From positions 2,737,654-2,801,653 of the forward strand of contig NZ_CP007201.1 of NCBI RefSeq assembly GCF_000568815.1: a DNA stretch of 64,000 nucleotides, given 5' to 3'. The notes under the pieces are model-generated. The model saw only the letters and a list, made by a program, of their open reading frames with translations, was not told the origin of the DNA and ran no database searches. This document shows positions 1 through 7,558 of this stretch, piece by piece (position 1 is the first letter of the stretch; each line of letters opens with the position of its first letter). This DNA comes from Sulfurospirillum multivorans DSM 12446 (GTDB lineage: Bacteria > Campylobacterota > Campylobacteria > Campylobacterales > Sulfurospirillaceae). The translations under genes and the position numbers were made by a program.

Positions 1-360
1 GCTGGGAATAATGAGCAGTTTTGGACACATCGCCAGCGCGTCATGAAGGGATGTTCCTGTTTTGATGCCGTATTTTTTGGCTTCGTAACTCTTTGCGATC
101 ACGATGCCATGCACCCTGCTTTTTTCGTCCAAAAATTCACGCTTCCATGCGTTTTGATCAAAGCCATGAAACGCTTTTTTATGCTGCATCAATCCATTAA
201 AACCACCCACCGATTCAGTCATGACACTTTCGCTGTCGTGCGTGCTGAAAATTTTACTATCGCCACTTTTGCACACCACAACAGGTTTGCCCATAAGTTC
301 AGGGATTCTCGTACGCTCAGCAGAGACAAAAAAACAGTCCAAATCCAGATGAATAATCAC
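1..360 (-). CDS. Y-family DNA polymerase (DinB/UmuC-like), 3' part outside window
   Basis: Translating the minus strand from a GTG at 360 gives an open frame of 120 codons that reaches the window edge, so only the N-terminus is present. It begins VIIHLDLDCFFVSAER, the palm motif of Y-family lesion-bypass polymerases, in which the first Asp binds catalytic metal, followed by PELMGKPVVV, also typical of DinB/UmuC. The GTG start is supported by an AAAAGG ribosome site about six bases upstream and by the lack of an in-frame ATG before the motif. Family knowledge: these enzymes copy past damaged bases with low fidelity. I cannot say whether it is Pol IV or a UmuC-type subunit because the little-finger domain lies outside the window. 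Confidence 0.85.
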   Translation of the reverse strand, partial: MIIHLDLDCFFVSAERTRIPELMGKPVVVCKSGDSKIFSTHDSESVMTESVGGFNGLMQHKKAFHGFDQNAWKREFLDEKSRVHGIVIAKSYEAKKYGIKTGTSLHDALAMCPKLLIIPS

Positions 361-688
361 GCAAAACCTTTTTACATGTAAAGATAAAAAGAGTATAACG
401 CCATTTTTTGCAAAGGTTTCAAACTATTTCACCTTGAAATATCACGGTTGTTTTTCTATTTACTTTAGGTTAACACCGCGTTTAATCTATTCGCCTATAC
501 TTTCTTTACCAAGACAATTACCTCCTTTTTGTGTATCACTCAATCACTTTAAAAGATGCACTCAGATTGCCCGGTCTGAGTGCAATTCTTTGCCCTTCCC
601 CCTTTTTTTCAGCGCTTCAACCTTTGTAATCAAAATAAGTCTTACTTTTAAGTAGAATACGATACTTTAAATCAACGAAACGGCACTT
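361..688. other. Divergent intergenic region with a stem-loop
   Basis: About 330 bases between the polymerase start and the dedA start. A TTACATGTAA palindrome sits at 372-381, just upstream of the polymerase. A perfect 10-bp stem with an 8-base loop lies at 557-584 and is followed on the plus strand by a run of C and T. No convincing gene is seen; the short open frame at 434-655 has no family resemblance and no good ribosome site. Confidence 0.5.
557..584 (+). terminator. Stem-loop, possible terminator or regulatory hairpin
   Basis: The arms TGCACTCAGA and TCTGAGTGCA are perfectly complementary over 10 bp with an 8-base loop, and a T-run begins about 16 bases downstream. It lies between two divergent genes, where a terminator is not needed, so it may end a short unannotated transcript or act on dedA expression. 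Confidence 0.35.
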
Positions 689-1261
689 ATGGAAGAATTT
701 TTACTATCAAGCATGCGAGAGTATGGGTATATCATCCTTTTTTTCTGGAGTATTTTAGAGGGTGAAAGTGGTTTGGTGATGGCAGGACTTTTAAGCCACA
801 CAGGCGATATGAACCTCTTTTTAGCGATTTTTATCGCAGGATTGGGTGGTTTTGCGGGCGATCAGCTCTATTTTTACATCGGACGGTTTAACAAAAGTTA
901 TGTGCATCGCACGCTTAAACAGCAACGACGCAAATTTGCCTTAGCGCATCTGTTGCTTAAAAAATATGGCTGGCCCATCATTTTTGTGCAACGCTACTTG
1001 TACGGACTTCGCACCATCATTCCCATTGCCATCGGACTCACAGGCTACAGCGCTCAAAAATACGCCTTCATCAACCTCATTGCAGCATGGTGTTGGGCAG
1101 CGTTGATCATCCTTCCCGTGTGGTATTTTGGCGATGTCATTTTGGGTCTCATTACGTGGGCGAAAGCGCACTGGTACTTTGCACTTCCTTTTGTTTTTAT
1201 CGTCGTTGGAACACTTTTTTTCTACTTCAAAAACCTCACACACAAAACGCTTCGTGCTTAA
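689..1261 (+). CDS. DedA family integral membrane protein
   Basis: 190 residues, close to the usual DedA/SNARE-associated family size. The protein is mostly hydrophobic, with membrane segments around residues 12-35, 40-65, 100-125, 130-155 and 160-183. The family signature region is visible as GGFAGDQLYFYIGR near residue 53, with an acidic residue and the conserved G-D-x-x-x-Y-x-x-G pattern, and RYLYGLRTIIPIAIG near residue 102 matches the second conserved loop. Family knowledge: DedA proteins act in the inner membrane, affecting undecaprenyl phosphate or phospholipid flipping and envelope homeostasis. Its stop overlaps the stop of the convergent zinc-ribbon gene by four bases, and it has no operon partner on its strand. 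Confidence 0.85.
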   Translation: MEEFLLSSMREYGYIILFFWSILEGESGLVMAGLLSHTGDMNLFLAIFIAGLGGFAGDQLYFYIGRFNKSYVHRTLKQQRRKFALAHLLLKKYGWPIIFVQRYLYGLRTIIPIAIGLTGYSAQKYAFINLIAAWCWAALIILPVWYFGDVILGLITWAKAHWYFALPFVFIVVGTLFFYFKNLTHKTLRA

Positions 1262-1608
1262 ACCACTTTTTTCAAAAAGGCACTTCCACATTTTGGGCAG
1301 TTGCCATCCCACTCAAGCAGATGCGCACTATGGCACTTGTGACAGAAAGGTTTTTGCAACATTTTGGGCAAAAACGCAGAGGCGTTGTGCTTACGTCCTT
1401 TTGAGACAAAATGCTTTACATGTAACCATAACACTTTAACCGTTTGAAAAAAAAGGCGTTTGGGGTGGGGCTTCTCTTGGAGATGACGACAGTCAAGACA
1501 GACCATCCATTTTTTTTGTAGTCGCATGTGACGGGATATTCGAGCCAGAGAGATGTGTTCTGTTTCATAACTACAAAGCGGGCATAAGAGATAGTATTTT
1601 GCTTCCAT
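1258..1608 (-). CDS. Small zinc-ribbon protein, function unknown
   Basis: 116 residues from the ATG at 1608, chosen because GAAGGAGACTTT precedes it; a longer reading from 1656 lacks a ribosome site. Two Cys-x2-Cys pairs near the N-terminus (CPLC and CLDC) and two near the C-terminus (CHKC and CPKCG) look like two separate zinc ribbons joined by a basic, His-rich linker. No catalytic motif is visible. It could be a nucleic-acid or protein-binding ribbon protein; I do not recognise the family. It overlaps the end of dedA on the other strand. Confidence 0.7.
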   Translation of the reverse strand: MEAKYYLLCPLCSYETEHISLARISRHMRLQKKWMVCLDCRHLQEKPHPKRLFFQTVKVLWLHVKHFVSKGRKHNASAFLPKMLQKPFCHKCHSAHLLEWDGNCPKCGSAFLKKVV

Positions 1609-1747
1609 AAAGTCTCCTTCACAAGCCATCCCTGCTTCTACTAAGAAGTGTAGCACAAAAAGGTTAAAGGATTTTAAATTTTCAAAGAGGGCATTGACTC
1701 AAAATGAGGCACCCATATAAGGTACCTCATCTCTTTACATGTAACGC

Positions 1748-3733
1748 TTAAAACGTGTAGCGAAGGTTCGCATAGAGGTAACGACCTGGCTCATTGATCA
1801 GCATTACGTCCCCGTCCGTTCCAGTTAATAAACTGAGGTCTTTATACGTATTGGAGACGGCGTAGGTTTTGTCGAAGAGATTGTCAACGCCAAGGGTAAC
1901 ATCAAAGTGTTTGGTCACTTTGTAGTTGTATTTGACATTTAAGATGGCATACCCTCCAAGGATTTGCTCTCCGTTGTCGCTATCGACGTTATCCCAACGT
2001 TTAGCCGCGACCACTTCCGTTTTTAAACGATGGTCTCCCTCATGATATGCGAGTGAAGTGACGGCGCGAAGTGGTACAATGTCCGCTAAATCTTTATCGG
2101 TTTGTCCCGCAAGTGGCGTGTCTTTTTCGCCTTTCAAGTAGCTCATGCCATAACCGAGTGTCCATGTCTTTGCAATATCGTAAGAAGCATCCAGTGTCGC
2201 ACCGTAAATTGTCGCATCGATGTTAACGTATTTTTGCGCCGTAGCGTTATAATAGATATAATCTTGCAAGTCCGAATAGAAAATCTTCCCTTTTAGGTCA
2301 AGGTTTTCATAATGCACTCTAAATCCCAAGTCGGTTTCGTAATTGGTCGTTTGTTCTAAAATACCCGTTGATTTGGTCGCCCCGTAAAGCTCTTTACCAT
2401 CAGGTACACGAGATGCCTTACCGAAACCGATAAAATAGTCCACGTTATCGGTCGCTTTATAGGTTACAATCGTATTGGCTGAAAGTGCCTCATAATCGTT
2501 CTCATAACGTGTTACTGTCGCTACGCCTTGGCGATGGGCTTTAATATCCGTATCGTCATAACGCACGCCTGCTTGAACGTTCACGCGATCGATTGTTTTG
2601 TCGTAATGAGCAAAAAGTGCTTTATTGGTCGTATCGACATCGGGCATTCCCGTTCGCGTCACACCACTTTCCGCTCCGGTTGCAATGGTATAGGTGTATT
2701 TCTTGCCATCCCAATTACGTTTACTCGCATCAACACCGTACGTGAGTTCTCCGCCACCTAAATCCATCACGTTTTTAAGCTTGGAACCTTTGACTTCCGT
2801 TTCGAGTTTATTGACCGTATAACTGGTTGACGAACTTGTTTTACGGTATTTATTCGACATTGGGTGTTCTACTGTGGAGTAAAACGCTTCTAAAGCAAGT
2901 TCTTTAGAGAGCGTTCCCAAATCGTAGAGACTGTAACCTAAGGTATAAATATCGCTATCGTCATAGTCTGCATCCATCGTACGCGAAGGATAGAGCACGT
3001 TATCACTTCGATTGAGTGTGTAGCCTAAACGAAGTTCTTGATTTTCTGCAGGAGTGATGAAAACTTTTCCCATAAACGTTTTTTTCTCATAGGCGCGTAA
3101 ATCATCTGTTTTATACTGATAGGTTCCCGTTGTCGTTTTAGCGAGTTGGTCGTAAAACGTATCGCCGTTACCGTCTTTGTACTGATCACTTCGTTCGGTT
3201 GATGCACTAAACAAAGCTTGAATATACTCGTTTCCACCACCCGCACTAGCAGAGGCTTTACGATAGCCGTAACTGCCGATACCTAAATTAACATCTCCGT
3301 TTGGCTCTTTAGTCGGATTTTTGGTTTCCGCAACAACCAAACCACTCAGTGTTCCAAAATGCTCAACATCATATGGACCTTCAATGATTTTCACGCTTTC
3401 AATATTGTCTGCATTGATGTGCGTAATAGCAGGATCCATACGATTGGGGCAAGCACCGTAAATCTTGGCATCATCCATTAAGATGTTGATATTATCTCTT
3501 TTTTGCCCGCGTAAAATAATATCATTGGCAATGCCACTACCGCGAATCATCGTAATCGATGAACTTTGACGCGAAAGTGCCTCTGCAAGATCGGCTGATT
3601 TTAACTCTTCCCCGCTAATGTCTTTTACCTCTTTTGAGAAGGTTTCACCTTCAACGGTAATGGTTTCCAAAACACCCGTTTCTGCCATTAAAAACGTCGA
3701 TACGACCAACGAAATACCCAAAGCTCTTTTCAT
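1748..3733 (-). CDS. TonB-dependent outer membrane receptor, OprC/NosA-like (copper)
   Basis: 661 residues: a cleavable signal peptide (about 17 residues), a plug domain with LESVKIIEGP-type features around residue 112-120, and a 22-strand barrel ending in ...RYTF. The plug carries CPNRM (Cys95, Met99), a CxxxM motif, and a barrel loop carries HPM (His290, Met292), an HxM motif. In Pseudomonas OprC these two motifs form the copper site; NosA, needed for copper supply to N2O reductase, is related. I therefore infer copper uptake. It lies 87 bases after tonB of an exbB-exbD-tonB set on the same strand, and four tandem 11-bp repeats occupy the gap, suggesting it has its own regulated promoter. 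Confidence 0.85.
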   Translation of the reverse strand: MKRALGISLVVSTFLMAETGVLETITVEGETFSKEVKDISGEELKSADLAEALSRQSSSITMIRGSGIANDIILRGQKRDNINILMDDAKIYGACPNRMDPAITHINADNIESVKIIEGPYDVEHFGTLSGLVVAETKNPTKEPNGDVNLGIGSYGYRKASASAGGGNEYIQALFSASTERSDQYKDGNGDTFYDQLAKTTTGTYQYKTDDLRAYEKKTFMGKVFITPAENQELRLGYTLNRSDNVLYPSRTMDADYDDSDIYTLGYSLYDLGTLSKELALEAFYSTVEHPMSNKYRKTSSSTSYTVNKLETEVKGSKLKNVMDLGGGELTYGVDASKRNWDGKKYTYTIATGAESGVTRTGMPDVDTTNKALFAHYDKTIDRVNVQAGVRYDDTDIKAHRQGVATVTRYENDYEALSANTIVTYKATDNVDYFIGFGKASRVPDGKELYGATKSTGILEQTTNYETDLGFRVHYENLDLKGKIFYSDLQDYIYYNATAQKYVNIDATIYGATLDASYDIAKTWTLGYGMSYLKGEKDTPLAGQTDKDLADIVPLRAVTSLAYHEGDHRLKTEVVAAKRWDNVDSDNGEQILGGYAILNVKYNYKVTKHFDVTLGVDNLFDKTYAVSNTYKDLSLLTGTDGDVMLINEPGRYLYANLRYTF

Positions 3734-3777
3734 ATTACCTCCCGTGATTTTACGAATTTTGGAGTATAAAAAGTCTT

Positions 3778-3821
3778 TGTTAAATCACTGTTAAATTAGT
3801 GTCAAATTTGTGTTAAACCCT
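3778..3821 (-). promoter_or_regulatory. Four tandem 11-bp repeats (TGTTAAATnnn) before the OprC-like gene
   Basis: Four direct repeats with exact 11-bp period start at 3778, 3789, 3800 and 3811: TGTTAAATCAC, TGTTAAATTAG, TGTCAAATTTG, TGTTAAACCCT. Direct repeats with 11-bp spacing are the binding mode of OmpR/PhoB-type response regulators; the PhoB box has this spacing. The block abuts the tonB stop and lies 45-88 bases upstream of the receptor start. Confidence 0.6.
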
Positions 3822-4461
3822 ATTTTAGATGATAAACGATTGGCACTTTAATCGTCACATTTTCCAAAGGTAGCGGAAAATAACCTTTGGCTTTGTGTAC
3901 ACTCTCTATGGCTGCACTGCTTAAAAGCTGACTTTGAGAGATTGCTTCTACGCCTTCGACTTCGCCCGTAGGTTTAATGGTAAAACTCAGTTCCACCACG
4001 CCTTCAATGGAGCGTCTTCGTGCAAGTTCAGGGTAAGATTTAGCACGTTGAAGCGCTTGGGCGATTTCATTTTTGTGTAGGTCTAAATACGTTGGTGTTT
4101 CTGAGGAAGATTCGCTTATTTGTGGTGTTGTAGGTGGAAGCGGTGAGGTGTCCGCAATAGGCAATGAGGCGTTATTTTCAATAGCCGTGCTTGCCGATGG
4201 AAGAGAAATGGGCTTGGATGGTTTCTCTTTTTGAGGAAGTTTTTTTAAGGGTGCTGGTTCGTGCGGTGGCAGTGTCTCTTCTTGCGGACTTAGCTCTTGT
4301 TTTGGCGCTTCACTTTGCGCAATGACCGTACTGATTCGTAGGGAAACAGGCGTATTTTGAGACAATGTTTTTGGCTTTTCAAACGTAAATATCGTTAAAA
4401 ACAGAAGTAACCCAAGGTGCAAAATTAAAGAGAGCAGTAAGGCAAAACTTAGGCGTCTCAT
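3820..4461 (-). CDS. tonB: TonB-like energy transducer
   Basis: 213 residues: one N-terminal membrane anchor (about residues 5-25), a Pro/Glu/Lys-rich periplasmic spacer (residues 50-120), and a C-terminal TonB domain with the YPELARRRSIEGVVELSF core, typical of TonB_C. It would couple the proton-motive force collected by ExbB/ExbD to outer membrane receptors. The start overlaps the exbD stop by four bases (ATGA), so the genes are translationally coupled. Location directly before the OprC-like receptor suggests it serves that receptor. A second TonB is encoded at 32209-32886, so each receptor system here has its own. Confidence 0.88.
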   Translation of the reverse strand: MRRLSFALLLSLILHLGLLLFLTIFTFEKPKTLSQNTPVSLRISTVIAQSEAPKQELSPQEETLPPHEPAPLKKLPQKEKPSKPISLPSASTAIENNASLPIADTSPLPPTTPQISESSSETPTYLDLHKNEIAQALQRAKSYPELARRRSIEGVVELSFTIKPTGEVEGVEAISQSQLLSSAAIESVHKAKGYFPLPLENVTIKVPIVYHLK

Positions 4462-4826
4462 TTTTCAATTACAATATCAATCGTTTTAAAATGGTGGGCA
4501 TTGAGCATATCTAAAAGAGCTACAAAAAACTCAAACGGAGCTTGTTTAGCGCAGTTGATCGAAAAGCGTGTTTCACTGGCTAGGGTTTCAAGATGGCTTT
4601 GGAGTGCTTCATGAGAAATAGGAGATTTTTCTAAAAAGAGCGCGCCCTGCTCATCGATGCTTAAAACCACACTGGAAGGCTCTAGCGTCTGGGTTGAAGC
4701 CGATTTTGGCACATCAATGGGCAAAATTCCTTTGGCTATAAATGTCGATGTCATCAGCACAATCGTCAATAAAACGAGCAAAATATCGACAAAAGGGATG
4801 ACGTTGATGCTATCAAATTTCTTCAT
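4458..4826 (-). CDS. exbD: ExbD/TolR family proton-channel subunit
   Basis: 122 residues with a single N-terminal membrane helix. The sequence INVIPFVDILLVLLTIVL contains the conserved membrane Asp (the D in FVDI) used for proton translocation in ExbD/TolR/MotB-like proteins. The rest is the periplasmic domain. It overlaps exbB by 14 bases upstream and tonB by four bases downstream. It acts in the inner membrane ExbB5-ExbD2 motor that energises TonB. Confidence 0.88.
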   Translation of the reverse strand: MKKFDSINVIPFVDILLVLLTIVLMTSTFIAKGILPIDVPKSASTQTLEPSSVVLSIDEQGALFLEKSPISHEALQSHLETLASETRFSINCAKQAPFEFFVALLDMLNAHHFKTIDIVIEK

Positions 4827-5229
4827 CGAACACTGCTAAAAATCGCTCAGAGTAACGCACTAAAATGTTGTTAAACACCATCGATAAAATGGCGACAATA
4901 AGCCCAACTGCCGTCGTTTTAAGCGCAAGCGCAAGAGAGCTCATAATCTTGGAGGTTTCAATGCTCTGTTCTGACATGTTCGTAAAGGTGAGCATAATCG
5001 CAAGAACCGTGCCTAAAAGCCCGATATAAGGGGCATTGGAAGTGATCGTGGCGATGGTGGTAAGATGATTGCTCAGCGCAATTTCAAGTGATTTTTTGGT
5101 TTTATACGACGTTACATTCAAGGCTTTATAGAACAAAATGCGCTCAGCAAAGAGCCCACACGAGATGATGCTCATCGCAAAAAGCAGTCCCATAACGCCA
5201 TAATCAATCGCAAATTTAAGATACTCCAC
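4813..5229 (-). CDS. exbB: ExbB/TolQ family proton-channel subunit
   Basis: 138 residues, short for ExbB but usual for the compact form. Three membrane helices are visible, with the MotA/TolQ/ExbB signature region NAPYIGLLGTVLAIMLTF around residues 63-80. First gene of the exbB-exbD-tonB-receptor set; its upstream spacer carries two copies of the 11-bp repeat also found before the receptor, so both promoters probably answer to the same regulator. Confidence 0.88.
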   Translation of the reverse strand: MEYLKFAIDYGVMGLLFAMSIISCGLFAERILFYKALNVTSYKTKKSLEIALSNHLTTIATITSNAPYIGLLGTVLAIMLTFTNMSEQSIETSKIMSSLALALKTTAVGLIVAILSMVFNNILVRYSERFLAVFDEEI

Positions 5230-5277
5230 ACCCGCTCCTCACCCCTATTTTTCTAAGGGATGAGTTTATAAAGCAAG

Positions 5278-5299
5278 TGTTAAATTAGTGTTAAATACT
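5278..5299 (-). promoter_or_regulatory. Two tandem 11-bp repeats before exbB
   Basis: TGTTAAATTAG at 5278-5288 followed without gap by TGTTAAATACT at 5289-5299. The first is identical to the second repeat before the OprC-like receptor. It lies 49-70 bases upstream of the exbB start. Probable operator for a PhoB/OmpR-type regulator; the regulator itself is not in the window. Confidence 0.5.
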
Positions 5300-5302
5300 C
5301 AT

Positions 5303-5437
5303 GTTACGCAAACTGCGTAACGGTATCTTAAACAATGAGTAAAACCCATTGTTTAAGGTCAGGGATAAATCCCCGACACCCCCTAAAGCTTCATAAAACG
5401 TGTTTTATGAGAATAAAGAGTGTGACTCACACTCTTT
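5303..5437 (-). repeat. Cluster of four inverted repeats between exbB and selD
   Basis: Four perfect dyads follow each other: GTTACGCA/TGCGTAAC (5303-5321, 3-base loop), CTTAAACAATG/CATTGTTTAAG (5327-5357, 9-base loop), CATAAAAC/GTTTTATG (about 5390-5409), and AAAGAGTGTG/CACACTCTTT (5415-5437, 3-base loop). The last overlaps the selD stop and is the likely selD terminator. The others may form further terminator or REP-like structures upstream of the exbB promoter. Confidence 0.5.
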
Positions 5438-6467
5438 ACATGTAAAGCAGTGTTTTTTCCCCAAGAGGGAGAATTTCAGCGATAATCGAGCTATACGTTA
5501 GCCCTTCATCAAGCAAATGTTTCAAGAGTTTAGGCGCATCGTTTTGCGATACCGCGATCAAAAGTCCGCCCGAAGTTTGGGCATCGTACAAGATAATCTC
5601 ATCTTTGTGAGGCACTTTCGCGTGTACTTTGGAGCTTAAATAGCTTTTATTATTGTACGCACCTGCGGGAATAATACCCATATCGGCTAGTGCTCTGGCT
5701 TCGTCTAAAATGGGGATATTTTTCATCTCAAATGCAATGGTCACTTGATTGAAACTCATCTCTGACGCATGTCCAAAGAGTCCAAAACCCGTCACGTCGG
5801 TACATGCACTGACATCGTACTTTCTCATGATTTGGGACGCTTTGTGATTCAGTGTTGCCAAGATAGACGCCACTTTTTCAATTACCGAATTTTCCAGCAT
5901 ATCTGCTTTAATCGCCGTCGTTAAAATGCCCATTCCAAGAGGCTTGGTCAAAATCAGCACATCACCAATGCGTGGTGTGTTGTTACGGTAAATCTTCTTT
6001 GGATGTACAAAGCCTGTCACACTCATACCATAGGTCATCTCAGGCGCTTCGATGGTATGCCCACCGATGATGATGCCACCGCACTCTTGAACCTTGTTTT
6101 GTCCACCTGCTAGGATCTCTTTAAGCACTGAACGCGGTTGATGACATCCATCAAAACCGACGATATTCATCGCCGTAGCCACCTCACCACCCATCGCAAA
6201 TACATCGCTTAGCGAGTTCGCCGCCGCAATCTGTCCGTACACAAACGGGTCATCAACCACAGGGGTGATGATGTCTACCGTTTGCACGAGGGCGCGTTCT
6301 TCATCCAAGTAATAAACACTGGCATCATCACTCGTATCCATGCCGACCAAAACATTTTCATGCGCGCAAGAGAGCCCTCCCAATGCTTCTGTGAGGTCTC
6401 CCGGACCCAGCTTGGCAGCGCAACCCGCAGCTTTGACGTATTTGGTCAATTTTGCTTCGTTGTTCAT
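5436..6467 (-). CDS. selD: Selenide, water dikinase (selenophosphate synthetase)
   Basis: 343 residues, full length for SelD. It makes selenophosphate from selenide and ATP, the selenium donor for selenocysteine. The N-terminal active-site loop reads KAAGCAAKLGPGDL with Cys16 at the position of the catalytic Cys17 of E. coli; the second Cys of the E. coli GCGCK motif is Ala here, and the residue is not selenocysteine. Conserved ATP-binding features follow (MDTSDDASVY, DVFAMGG, GHTIEAPE). It is separated from the upstream yedF by a spacer with a hairpin and a dispersed repeat. It serves the two Sec-containing formate dehydrogenases in the window, with selA and selB 52 kb away. Confidence 0.95.
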   Translation of the reverse strand: MNNEAKLTKYVKAAGCAAKLGPGDLTEALGGLSCAHENVLVGMDTSDDASVYYLDEERALVQTVDIITPVVDDPFVYGQIAAANSLSDVFAMGGEVATAMNIVGFDGCHQPRSVLKEILAGGQNKVQECGGIIIGGHTIEAPEMTYGMSVTGFVHPKKIYRNNTPRIGDVLILTKPLGMGILTTAIKADMLENSVIEKVASILATLNHKASQIMRKYDVSACTDVTGFGLFGHASEMSFNQVTIAFEMKNIPILDEARALADMGIIPAGAYNNKSYLSSKVHAKVPHKDEIILYDAQTSGGLLIAVSQNDAPKLLKHLLDEGLTYSSIIAEILPLGEKTLLYM

Positions 6468-6484
6468 TTAATACCTTAATTTCA

Positions 6485-6513
6485 ACTTCTTGAGCATGAA
6501 ATGATCAAGAAGT
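6485..6513 (-). terminator. Hairpin between yedF and selD
   Basis: ACTTCTTGA and TCAAGAAGT form a perfect 9-bp stem around an 11-base loop whose CAT/ATG can pair further. It lies in the 115-base yedF-selD spacer together with a copy of the dispersed repeat at 6541-6583. No T-run follows on the minus strand, so termination is uncertain. Confidence 0.35.
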
Positions 6514-6540
6514 AGTGCGAGCCTTCCGCTTAGGAAAACC

Positions 6541-6583
6541 CAGTGTTAACGTAGTTTGAAAAGCTTTGCTTTGAAAGCGTTAT
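6541..6583 (+). repeat. Dispersed intergenic repeat, copy 1
   Basis: About 43 bases with the core GTAG-TTT-n-AAAGCTTTGCTTTnAAAGCGT. Similar copies are at 19864-19907 (same orientation) and 41411-41455 (opposite orientation). The inner part is self-complementary (AAAGC...GCTTT). It lies against the 3' end of yedF. Confidence 0.5.
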
Positions 6584-7170
6584 TATAATGATATGGTGCC
6601 TTCTCCACCAAAAAGCATCTCTATCGTTCCAAAAGCGTTGCCGATTTTACCCACTTTGAGCTTGTCACTCACGCCAAAAAATTCTAAGCAAACACCGCAT
6701 GAGTAGATCTCAACGCCTTTGGCTTCAAGCGCTTTAAGCACTTCCATAATAGGCGCACTCTCTTCGGCTGTGGTCAAAAGAACGGCTTGGTTAACACAAA
6801 TAATGCGACGTGGAAGTTTTGGAAGCTCTAACGTGGATTTTAAAAAGCCGACGATCAGCTTGGAACCTAGTTCGCCCTCGCCTACTTTATCGCTTTTGAG
6901 AAACAAGGTTTTGTCTAAAAACTCATCTTTAGCATCGATAACGATTTTACATGTAAAGCCTTTGACGATGGTAATGAGGCTTTTGCCTTCCTCTAAATCT
7001 TGCGCACGCGCGTCAAATCCGCCATTTTGTGCAAAACGAATGACATTTTCTTTGGATGCCAATGAGCTAACGGTTACTTCAAGAACAGAGTCATTGGGGA
7101 GTTCTTCTAACGCTTTTTTGGTTTGTAAAACGGGTTCGGGGCACGCCAAACCACTGCAATCTAATTTCAT
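6583..7170 (-). CDS. yedF: YedF-type selenium metabolism protein (TusA-like plus DsrE-like)
   Basis: 195 residues. The N-terminal 75 residues are a TusA/SirA-like domain with the CPxP motif (GLACPEPVLQTKKALEEL, Cys9), the site that carries persulfide or perselenide in TusA. The C-terminal half (from about residue 95) is a DsrE/DsrF-like fold with VYSCGVCLEFFG-like Cys residues (IYSCGVCLEFF). This fusion is the sulfurtransferase-like selenium metabolism protein YedF, generally found next to selD, as here. A role in delivering selenium to SelD is inferred from context, not proven. Confidence 0.88.
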   Translation of the reverse strand: MKLDCSGLACPEPVLQTKKALEELPNDSVLEVTVSSLASKENVIRFAQNGGFDARAQDLEEGKSLITIVKGFTCKIVIDAKDEFLDKTLFLKSDKVGEGELGSKLIVGFLKSTLELPKLPRRIICVNQAVLLTTAEESAPIMEVLKALEAKGVEIYSCGVCLEFFGVSDKLKVGKIGNAFGTIEMLFGGEGTISL

Positions 7171-7247
7171 GATTTTTTCTCCGTATGGTAAATGTGTTAT
7201 GTCTACGCCGTAGACCTAAAAAGAGGAAGAGAGGATTGCTCCTCGTC

Positions 7248-7436
7248 TTATTTTTGGTTCATGGTTTTTTCAACCCACGCACTTGCTTTTTCAACGCTAT
7301 CAAACTTATGGCTTTTTGCCACTTGATTTTGTCCTTCGTAAAAACGCACGCGAATCCCATCTTGCACTTCATCAATCTTGATGCGTGTGATGCGGTCTGC
7401 ATTGAGGTAAACTCTATCATTTAACTTAACAAACAT
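7248..7436 (-). CDS. 62-residue protein, function unknown
   Basis: Starts at 7436 after a good ribosome site (AAAGGAG, spacing seven). The sequence is mixed alpha/beta with no membrane segment or cysteine: MFVKLNDRVYLNADRI then a beta-rich middle (GIRVRFYEGQN) and an amphipathic C-terminal helix (VEKASAWVEKTM). It is the first gene of a same-strand group with yedF and selD, 77 bases upstream of yedF, with a GTCTAC/GTAGAC dyad and a GAGGA/TCCTC dyad between them. I do not recognise the family. The neighbours hint at selenium metabolism only by position. Confidence 0.65.
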   Translation of the reverse strand: MFVKLNDRVYLNADRITRIKIDEVQDGIRVRFYEGQNQVAKSHKFDSVEKASAWVEKTMNQK

Positions 7437-7558
7437 TGTAAACTCCTTTCGCTTTGTTGCCTTTATTCTAGCACGATTTGCGTAAATTATGAATTTAGAG
7501 AATCGTTTTGTGTTATACTACGAATCCTAATATTTGCGTTTATGAAAGGTTTTCGCAC

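Noticed and set aside
43-381. Plus-strand open frame of 112 codons at the left edge
   Set aside because: It is antisense to the Y-family polymerase read from 360, whose motif is clear; the plus frame resembles nothing.
434-655. Open frame of 73 codons before dedA
   Set aside because: No ribosome site, no family resemblance, and it spans a hairpin and T-rich DNA.
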